Of a DNA stretch of 20,174 nucleotides, positions 14,906-20,174 are shown piece after piece (within the stretch, counting starts at the first letter, position 1; each line of letters begins with the position of its first letter). The translations under genes were made by a program, and so were the position numbers. The stretch is from Proteiniphilum sp. UBA5283. GTDB lineage: Bacteria; Bacteroidota; Bacteroidia; Bacteroidales; Dysgonomonadaceae. The notes below the pieces were generated by a model, which saw only the letters and a program-made list of their open reading frames with translations, was not told where the DNA came from and did no database searches. The stretch is taken from assembly GCA_002408485.1 (NCBI GenBank), contig DHSP01000013.1, positions 1 to 20,174 on the forward strand, written 5' to 3'.

Positions 14906-15469
14906 ATGTTTGATTTTTTAGACGTTTACCCCTGGTTATTGCCTGTGATTATCTTTTTTGGCCGTGTGATCGATGTGTCGTTAGGAACGCTTCGGATCAT
15001 ATTTGTTTCGAAAGGCGAAAAATACAAAGCCCCTTTGATTGGGTTTGTTGAAGTATTTATCTGGGTAGTTGTTATTTCGCAAATTCTTTCAAGAGCCAAC
15101 GATATGGTGGCATACCTCTCTTATGCGGCAGGGTATGCAACGGGCAACTATGTGGGTATTTTGCTTGAAAACAGGATCGCTTACGGAATTATACTTTGCC
15201 GGATTTATACACAAAAAAATGGTAGAGATTTGGTGCAGTCGCTCAATAAGCTGAATATCGGGGCTACAATGACGCATGGAACCGGATCGACCAACGAAGT
15301 AGATATTATTGAAACGGTTGTCGACCGGAAAGAAATGAAGACGCTGGAGCGAACACTCAACGATTTCGACAACAATATTTTTTATGTGGTGGAAGACGTA
15401 CGGACCAAGCAGAACGGCATTTTCCCGAAACGGAGGACCGTGCTTACCCGTTGGCGTACAGGGAAGTAA
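14906..15469 (+). CDS. UPF0316 membrane protein (DUF5698 plus DUF2179)
   Basis: A 187-aa protein with a hydrophobic N-terminal half of about three helices (9-28, 40-58, 62-82) including the family patterns RVIDVSLGTLRIIFVSKG and GFVEVFIWV, then a soluble C-terminal domain (about 100-187) of the DUF2179 type also found at the end of YitT-like proteins, with GTGSTNEVDIIETVVDR. The function of the family is unknown; the soluble domain is suspected of ligand sensing. Its stop is directly adjacent to the stop of the convergent mazG, with no intergenic base, so no terminator fits between them. Confidence 0.88.
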   Translation: MFDFLDVYPWLLPVIIFFGRVIDVSLGTLRIIFVSKGEKYKAPLIGFVEVFIWVVVISQILSRANDMVAYLSYAAGYATGNYVGILLENRIAYGIILCRIYTQKNGRDLVQSLNKLNIGATMTHGTGSTNEVDIIETVVDRKEMKTLERTLNDFDNNIFYVVEDVRTKQNGIFPKRRTVLTRWRTGK

Positions 15470-16261
15470 TCAGGCGAAGTGATCTCTCTTTTTTGCTTCC
15501 TGCCAGATCGCTTCCATTTCTTCGAGTGACATCCCCTTGAGGGAGCGACCCTGAGCCTTCACCTGCTTCTCCATATAATTAAAACGGTAGATGAATTTTC
15601 TGTTGGTACGTTCCAGAGCGTTGTCGGGATTCACCTTATAGAGCCTGGCTGCATTGATGATGCTGAAAAGCAGGTCGCCAAATTCGGCCTCTGTTTTATC
15701 GGCATCCATCTTTTCAATTTCTGCTTCCAACTCCCCCAGTTCCTCTTTTACTTTGTCCCACACATCGTGGCGCTTATTCCAGTCGAATCCCGAGTTGCGG
15801 GCTTTGTCCTGAATCCTGTAAGCCTTCACCAGAGAAGGTAGTGCCGAAGGTACTCCTTCGAGCACAGTCTTGTTGCCTCCATTTTCTTTCAGCTTGATTT
15901 GTTCCCATGATTTTTCTACCATGCCTGCCGAATCGGCATGCTTGTCTCCAAAGACATGCGGATGACGAAAGATCAACTTGTCGCAAATGGCATTGCAGAC
16001 ATCGGCGACATCAAAATCCTGTTTTTCTTCTCCAATTTTTGCATAAAATACCACATGCAGCAGGAGATCTCCCAGTTCCTTTTTTATCTCTTCGTTGTCG
16101 CTGTTGAGGAGGGCTTCCGCCAGCTCATAGGTCTCTTCGATGGTGTTTGCCCTGAGACTCTCGTTCGTTTGCACTCTGTCCCAGGGACATTTCTCCCTGA
16201 GCTCATCCATGATGTCGAGCAATCGCCCAAACGCTTCCAGTTTTTGTGCTCTTGTGTTCAT
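15470..16261 (-). CDS. mazG: Nucleoside triphosphate pyrophosphohydrolase MazG
   Basis: Hydrolyses (d)NTPs, including non-canonical ones, to the monophosphate and pyrophosphate, and is linked in other bacteria to lowering (p)ppGpp during stress. The 263-aa product is the full two-domain form. The first domain has CPWDRVQTNESL (25-36) and the metal motif EETYE (42-46) with ELGD (62-65). The second has KEELGELEAEI and EFGDLLFSIIN. The start MNTRAQKLEAFGRLLDIMDE matches the family N-terminus. No mazF-type toxin is beside it. The dsbD terminator lies 5 nt before its start codon, leaving no room for a promoter, so expression probably depends on read-through or an unseen promoter. Confidence 0.96.
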   Translation of the reverse strand: MNTRAQKLEAFGRLLDIMDELREKCPWDRVQTNESLRANTIEETYELAEALLNSDNEEIKKELGDLLLHVVFYAKIGEEKQDFDVADVCNAICDKLIFRHPHVFGDKHADSAGMVEKSWEQIKLKENGGNKTVLEGVPSALPSLVKAYRIQDKARNSGFDWNKRHDVWDKVKEELGELEAEIEKMDADKTEAEFGDLLFSIINAARLYKVNPDNALERTNRKFIYRFNYMEKQVKAQGRSLKGMSLEEMEAIWQEAKKRDHFA

Positions 16262-16266
16262 ATCTG

Positions 16267-16296
16267 AAAAAGCGGAGACGCCCGAATGACGTCTCC
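16267..16296 (-). terminator. Intrinsic terminator of dsbD, abutting the mazG start
   Basis: On the minus strand GGAGACG/CGTCTCC (7 bp, GC-rich, 9-nt loop) is followed by GC and then T5 (16267-16271). It is 8 nt after the dsbD stop and ends 5 nt before the mazG ATG. Confidence 0.8.
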
Positions 16297-16304
16297 ACTG
16301 GTGA

Positions 16305-18356
16305 TTATTTTTTAAAGTTGGTCAATCCTGTCTGCAGGAATTCGATGTATCTCTCTACATTTTCGTCGTAGGCGTATGACGGACTCAATGGCTTCCCGTC
16401 GTGATCGAGCGCGACATAGTAGGGTTGTGCGTTCGCGCCGAATTTATGACGCTGCAGGTAGCTCCATTTGTCTCCGATGGTTTTCAGGCGGGTTGTTCTA
16501 CCGTTCTCGTCCACCTCGATGATCTCAGGGAGTTTGGTTTTGTCATCTACCATCAGTGTGATCAGGATATAATCGTTGTCGAGCATATCTTTCACCCGGG
16601 GATCGGTCCATACCGATGCTTCCATCTTGCGGCAGTTGACGCAACCATAGCCTGAAAAGTCGATCAATACCGGTTTGTTTTGCCGTTTGGCCAGCGCAAA
16701 GCCGGTTTCATAATCCAGGGTTTGAGCATGCACCTCACCGTCGTAGAGGTTGAAGTCCTGTGTGTAGAGTGGGGGAGAGAAAGCGCTGATTGCCTTAAGG
16801 GGTGCTCCCCACAATCCGGGGATCATATATATGGCAAAAGCGAGCGAGATGATGGACAGAAAAAGGCGTGGTATGGTCACGTGGGGCACGTCGCTGTCGC
16901 CGGGGAACTTGATTTTCCCGAGAAGATAGATCCCAAGCAGCGCAAAGATGACGATCCACAGCACCAGGAACACTTCCCGGTCTAGAATTCCCCATCCGTA
17001 TGCAAGGTCGGCCACCGATAGAAACTTAAGTGCCAGTGCCAGCTCGAGAAATCCCAAAACCACCTTCACCGAATTGAGCCATCCGCCCGATTTGGGCAGG
17101 GTGGATAACCACGAGGGGAAGATGGCAAAAAGGACGAAGGGAATGGCCAGTGCAATGGCAAATCCCAGCATGCCGATAGCCGGTCCGAGGATGCTGCCCG
17201 AGAGGGCTGCTTCTACCAGCAACGTCCCTATGATCGGGCCGGTGCAGGAGAAGGAAACCAGTACCAGCGTGAAAGCCATAAAGAAGATGCTGAGTGCGCC
17301 GGATGTCTTATCGGCTCTCTCGTCCATTCTATTGGTCCACTTTGCCGGCAGCACCATCTCAAATCCACCGAAGAAGGCAATGGCAAACACCACCAGCAAT
17401 GCAAAGAAAATCAGGTTGAACAGTGCGCTGGTGGCTAGGTTATTCAGTGCGCTCGCGCCGAAGATACCGGTTATCAGAAGCCCCAGCACCACATAGATGA
17501 CGATGATTGCACTGCCATAAACCAATGCTTCGGAGATGGCTTTCTTTTTTTCTGTTTTGTTTCGTTTCAGGAAAAAGCTGACTGTCATAGGGATCATGGG
17601 CCATACGCAGGGAGTGATCAGTGCAATGAGCCCGCCAATAAAACCGGAGAGGAAAATCCAAAACAGGGACATGCCGGCAGTGCTTCCCTTCATTCCGAAA
17701 TCCTGCAACTCTTCAATTACGGGTGTCCAGAGCCAGTCACTGTCGACCCCGTCTGAGGTAGGAGCTGAAAGGGATGACACCTGCAGGCTGTCTGCAGCCT
17801 GTGCCGGAGTCAACGCCGTAAGCGGCTCGCTTTTTTCGTTTACTGCCGATGAGGCAGGCTTGTTTGCTGCAGGTGATGCAACGGTCACCGTGGCCGGAAG
17901 CTGTGCCGCCGTAAAGGAAAAGTCGTGGGGTAAAGGAGGCGTGCAGCTGCTGTCGTCGCATGCCTGAGCACGAACGTCGCCCTGCAGGGTGAAATTTGTC
18001 TTGTCTGTCACCCTGAGTCGCTGTATAAACCGGGCGTTCCCCTGGAACGTGCCGATCGTCATTTGAAAGATGCCGTCGTATTTTACCTTTGCCTTCGTCT
18101 CGGCATAAAATTCGCCGACAGGTTCGGCGCCGGTCACCCGGTCTAAGCTGATCTGTGTGGGAGTAGGTCCACCATCCGGGATTGTTGTGTCATATAGATA
18201 CCATCCCTGTTTTATTTTAGCGTCTGCCACCAGTTCAATTTCACCATTTCCTACATCCTTGAGCGAGAAATTCCAGATTACTTCATCCTGCGCTAGAAGC
18301 AGTGAGGTACAAAGAAACAGTAAACCGAGGAGTGCGGTTGATCTTTTATTAACCAT
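16305..18356 (-). CDS. dsbD: Thiol:disulfide interchange protein DsbD
   Basis: Carries electrons from cytoplasmic thioredoxin across the inner membrane to periplasmic thiol proteins. The 683-aa product has all three modules with their cysteine pairs. A signal peptide covers about 1-22. The N-terminal immunoglobulin-like domain has Cys133 and Cys138 (QACDDSSC). After a Pro/Ala/Ser-rich linker (about 155-205) comes the membrane domain (about 230-520) with Cys250 (ITPCVWP) and Cys371 (SFSCTGP). The C-terminal thioredoxin domain (about 550-683) has the redox motif CVNC at 572-575. All six redox cysteines are present, so it should be functional. It has its own promoter and terminator and lies downstream of a TlpA-like gene that is a plausible recipient of its electrons. 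Confidence 0.97.
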   Translation of the reverse strand: MVNKRSTALLGLLFLCTSLLLAQDEVIWNFSLKDVGNGEIELVADAKIKQGWYLYDTTIPDGGPTPTQISLDRVTGAEPVGEFYAETKAKVKYDGIFQMTIGTFQGNARFIQRLRVTDKTNFTLQGDVRAQACDDSSCTPPLPHDFSFTAAQLPATVTVASPAANKPASSAVNEKSEPLTALTPAQAADSLQVSSLSAPTSDGVDSDWLWTPVIEELQDFGMKGSTAGMSLFWIFLSGFIGGLIALITPCVWPMIPMTVSFFLKRNKTEKKKAISEALVYGSAIIVIYVVLGLLITGIFGASALNNLATSALFNLIFFALLVVFAIAFFGGFEMVLPAKWTNRMDERADKTSGALSIFFMAFTLVLVSFSCTGPIIGTLLVEAALSGSILGPAIGMLGFAIALAIPFVLFAIFPSWLSTLPKSGGWLNSVKVVLGFLELALALKFLSVADLAYGWGILDREVFLVLWIVIFALLGIYLLGKIKFPGDSDVPHVTIPRLFLSIISLAFAIYMIPGLWGAPLKAISAFSPPLYTQDFNLYDGEVHAQTLDYETGFALAKRQNKPVLIDFSGYGCVNCRKMEASVWTDPRVKDMLDNDYILITLMVDDKTKLPEIIEVDENGRTTRLKTIGDKWSYLQRHKFGANAQPYYVALDHDGKPLSPSYAYDENVERYIEFLQTGLTNFKK

Positions 18357-18384
18357 ATTTCAATTTTCTTTCTTGATGAATGTG

Positions 18385-18392
18385 CAAAGTTA
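18385..18392 (-). promoter_or_regulatory. -7 element of the dsbD promoter
   Basis: On the minus strand TAACTTTG fits TAnnTTTG, with the transcript expected to start near 18378 and a leader of about 20 nt to the ATG at 18356. No clear TTTG is present at -33. Confidence 0.6.
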
Positions 18393-18443
18393 ACAATCGG
18401 GACATAAAAACCTAAGTTAATATCGGTTATAAAGGTCTTTGTT

Positions 18444-18457
18444 GCGTTAAATAACGC
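18444..18457. other. Short inverted repeat upstream of dsbD
   Basis: GCGTTA and TAACGC flank a central AA. It lies about 50 bp upstream of the dsbD -7 element in the 179-nt gap before the TlpA-like gene. It could be a regulator site; nothing else supports this. Confidence 0.3.
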
Positions 18458-18483
18458 TGTTCCCGTCCATTTTACTTGAAACG

Positions 18484-18516
18484 AAAAGGATCAGGTGATG
18501 AACACCCAATCCTTTT
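18484..18516 (-). terminator. Terminator of the SusD-TlpA operon
   Basis: AAAAGGAT/ATCCTTTT (8 bp) encloses a second stem GGTG/CACC across a symmetric 2x2 internal loop, with loop ATGAA on the plus strand. In the minus direction the stem ends in TTTT, then CGTTTC. It starts 19 nt after the stop of the TlpA-like gene. As the stem reads alike on both strands it might also act in the other direction. Confidence 0.65.
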
Positions 18517-18535
18517 GCGATTCTGTCTAACCTGT

Positions 18536-19666
18536 TTATTGGTCGAGCCTCTCTTTTAGCAACTCTTCCAATTTTTCCGTGGAGAGCCACCTTTCAACAA
18601 TCTTTCCCTCTTTATCTAACAAGACAAGGTGAGGAATTCCGTTAAACTGATAGTCTTTCATAATCTCCTTGCCCGAGTTGGGTGCACAGACCTGACCCCA
18701 CGGCATTTGTTGTGCCGCCATGGCTTTTTTCCAGGCATCCTCTTTGTCGTCGATGGAAACAGACAAAATCTCCAGTCCTTTTGCGTGATACTTGCTGTAA
18801 ATCTCCTTTAGCTGAGGGATAGACTTTAAACAAGGTCCGCACCAAGATGCCCAGAAGTCGATCAACAGGTATTTTCCTTTGTAATTCTCCGGCCCTATTT
18901 TTTGGATGCCGTCGGGTGCAGGCAGCGAAAAACCGGGTGCTTTCATTCCCTGTTGCAACTTGCTCATTCTTTCGGCTTTCTCTCTCACCTCCTTTTTGTA
19001 TTGTACGAACGGATAATAATCGCTTTTTGTTTTTTCCAGCCTGGCTATTAACGCATCTTTGGCGGGCGTATCTCTTAAATAGGAGAGCAGGGCTACCGCA
19101 CTGTTTCTGTCGCTGTAATTTTCAGCCAGGAATATATAATCAGCCAGCGCGTTATCCCCATTTCTGGTGTAACCATCTTTCGCGTACTCTTTCCATGCTT
19201 CGGAGTCACTCCCCATGGCACGTCCGTATTCCTGACCTGCCTGAATCATTCCCTGGTATCGTCTGTAATCGAAGTAGTTGATGAGGTTCATCAATTGATT
19301 GCTGGGCCCTGCGTTTTCAATAAACTGGTAGGGAGGGTTTTTGATTTTCACCCGTGCCGTATCGCGACCTCTGAAATCTACCGTGATATCTTCATCTTCG
19401 CCCCAGAAGGAGAGCATCTCCCATTTTTGCAGGTCGATCCTGTAAATGCCGGGATGCGGTAAGGTGATGCTCTTTTCGAATGAGTTGTCATTTTTTAGTG
19501 GGATAGAATCGATATCGATTCTCTCCGGCCCATCCGTGTAGTATATTAGAATGGGAAACTTTTCATCAGGAAACTCTACGGTTCCCCGGATGGTGATGGT
19601 ACTTTCCTGTGCATAAGCAACAGAGACCAGTAGTAAAAAGAACAGTGTGTGAATTAATTGTTTCAT
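18536..19666 (-). CDS. Secreted TlpA-like thioredoxin with DUF4369-type N-terminal domain
   Basis: A 376-aa periplasmic thiol-disulfide protein. The ATG at 19664-19666 gives a clear signal peptide (MKQLIHTLFFLLLVSVAYAQ, signal peptidase I cut after Ala19, no lipobox). The N-terminal part of the mature protein (about 24-110) has the beta-rich GTVEFPDEKFPILIYY pattern of DUF4369; a helical linker (about 120-240) follows. The C-terminal thioredoxin domain has WCGPC (275-279) and the cis-Pro loop GIPH (343-346). Such proteins often sit beside SusC/SusD pairs in Bacteroidetes; their substrates are mostly unknown. It follows the SusD gene by 17 nt and shares its transcript. The open frame extends upstream to 20014, but that part is the shadow of SusD and the signal peptide decides the start. 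Confidence 0.93.
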   Translation of the reverse strand: MKQLIHTLFFLLLVSVAYAQESTITIRGTVEFPDEKFPILIYYTDGPERIDIDSIPLKNDNSFEKSITLPHPGIYRIDLQKWEMLSFWGEDEDITVDFRGRDTARVKIKNPPYQFIENAGPSNQLMNLINYFDYRRYQGMIQAGQEYGRAMGSDSEAWKEYAKDGYTRNGDNALADYIFLAENYSDRNSAVALLSYLRDTPAKDALIARLEKTKSDYYPFVQYKKEVREKAERMSKLQQGMKAPGFSLPAPDGIQKIGPENYKGKYLLIDFWASWCGPCLKSIPQLKEIYSKYHAKGLEILSVSIDDKEDAWKKAMAAQQMPWGQVCAPNSGKEIMKDYQFNGIPHLVLLDKEGKIVERWLSTEKLEELLKERLDQ

Positions 19667-19683
19667 TTTGTTATTATTGATGA

Positions 19684-20174
19684 TTATGGATTTTGAATGA
19701 TGTCGAGGTTGGTTTGTATTTCGCTTTGCGGAATCTGCAAAAAGAATTCGTGGCTGTCTGCCGGATAAAGTTCTCCGGTTGTACCGGCCCCCTTTATGGT
19801 GTGCAATCCCTTCCTTATTAATGGTTTGCGCATGCGCTTTATGTCTCCAATTGCAAATCCCTCTCCGTAAAGCTCTTTGCGCCTTTCTGTGAGAATTTCG
19901 TTCAGCAGCTCCTCGCCGGTTGCCGTGCTGATCGTCGCATTCGGGTCGCGATGCTTTTGAAGCCGGAATAAAATCGTCTGGGCTTCGGATGATTGGTTCA
20001 TCCGCACTGCACATTCGGCCTGAAGGAGGATCATCTCACTGCTCCTCATCAGCAATACATCCGGTAGTTTCTGGGCATCGTCGGGATCCATGATTTTTGT
20101 ACTGACATATTTTCGTTCGGGATATCTCTCCGCATCTCCGACGACCGGATTGAGGGTGATAAGCTCCTTGCGCA
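19684..20174 (-). CDS. SusD/RagB-family outer-membrane lipoprotein, C-terminal part (5' end outside the window)
   Basis: The frame stays open to the window edge, giving the last 162 or so residues. SusD proteins are surface lipoproteins that cap a SusC TonB-dependent transporter and bind the nutrient. Typical C-terminal features are present: PDVLLMRSSEMILLQAECA (the usual D-vLR-aE-LL-AEA helix), the alpha-helical LLNEILTERRKELYGEGFAIGDIKRMRK segment (RRxEL..EG.R..DL.R in most members) and the ending IPQSEIQTNLDIIQNP. The matching SusC should lie upstream, beyond the right end. The substrate cannot be judged from this part; the linked thioredoxin argues against a simple polysaccharide-degradation locus, at least within view, as no glycoside hydrolase is seen. 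Confidence 0.93.
   Translation of the reverse strand, partial: RKELITLNPVVGDAERYPERKYVSTKIMDPDDAQKLPDVLLMRSSEMILLQAECAVRMNQSSEAQTILFRLQKHRDPNATISTATGEELLNEILTERRKELYGEGFAIGDIKRMRKPLIRKGLHTIKGAGTTGELYPADSHEFFLQIPQSEIQTNLDIIQNP

Noticed and set aside
14905..14912. TATGTTTG, a formal match to the -7 element, over the UPF0316 start codon
   Set aside because: It is made by the start codon and Phe codon of the gene; the N-terminus from this ATG fits the family, so a promoter here would cut off the start.
15470..16261. mazG as part of a mazEF toxin-antitoxin module
   Set aside because: No mazE- or mazF-like small gene is next to it; the neighbours are dsbD and a UPF0316 gene.
19667..20014. Upstream extension of the TlpA-like reading frame by 116 residues
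   Set aside because: The segment is basic, low in hydrophobic structure, lies over the SusD gene in another frame, and would bury a clear signal peptide.

Overview
The window looks like chromosomal DNA of a Bacteroidales bacterium; the family (perhaps Dysgonomonadaceae) is only a guess. Evidence: several genes are preceded by the Bacteroidetes -7 element TAnnTTTG, Shine-Dalgarno sequences are mostly absent, a SusD/RagB lipoprotein is next to a DUF4369/TlpA thioredoxin, and an ECF sigma gene overlaps a one-helix anti-sigma-like protein with a C-terminal beta-barrel. No insertion sequence, phage gene, CRISPR array or rRNA was seen.

Layout. (1) 10-82: tRNA-Phe on the minus strand with its own promoter. 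(2) 210-4911, minus: a tightly packed operon sppA-lpxK-punA-thiL (signal peptide peptidase, lipid A 4'-kinase, purine nucleoside phosphorylase, thiamine-phosphate kinase) with one clear promoter ahead of sppA. (3) 5162-7800, plus: ECF sigma factor, membrane-anchored beta-barrel protein and lipoprotein, ending at a good intrinsic terminator. The sigma gene has a housekeeping-type promoter and a second, ECF-like promoter just before its start. (4) 7924-13738, plus: Yip1-family membrane protein, smpB, an internally duplicated gate-domain membrane protein, and full-length cobalamin-dependent methionine synthase metH. (5) 13774-15469, plus: a PLP-dependent threonine aldolase with its own promoter and a UPF0316 membrane protein. 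(6) 15470-20174, minus: mazG, dsbD, a TlpA-like thioredoxin lipid-free secreted protein, and the C-terminal part of a SusD protein cut by the window edge.

Most of the window is housekeeping. The accessory-looking part is the 5162-7800 cassette. It reads as a self-contained envelope-sensing unit: a sigma factor, a protein joining a cytoplasmic segment through one inner-membrane helix and a long linker to an outer-membrane-type barrel, and a lipoprotein with acidic residues after its lipid cysteine. The right end joins a nutrient-uptake operon tail (SusD-TlpA) to dsbD, whose product is the usual reductant supplier for periplasmic thioredoxin-fold proteins; a terminator and a separate promoter show the two are separate transcription units.

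All calls are from reading the sequence and remembered family features; no database search was run.
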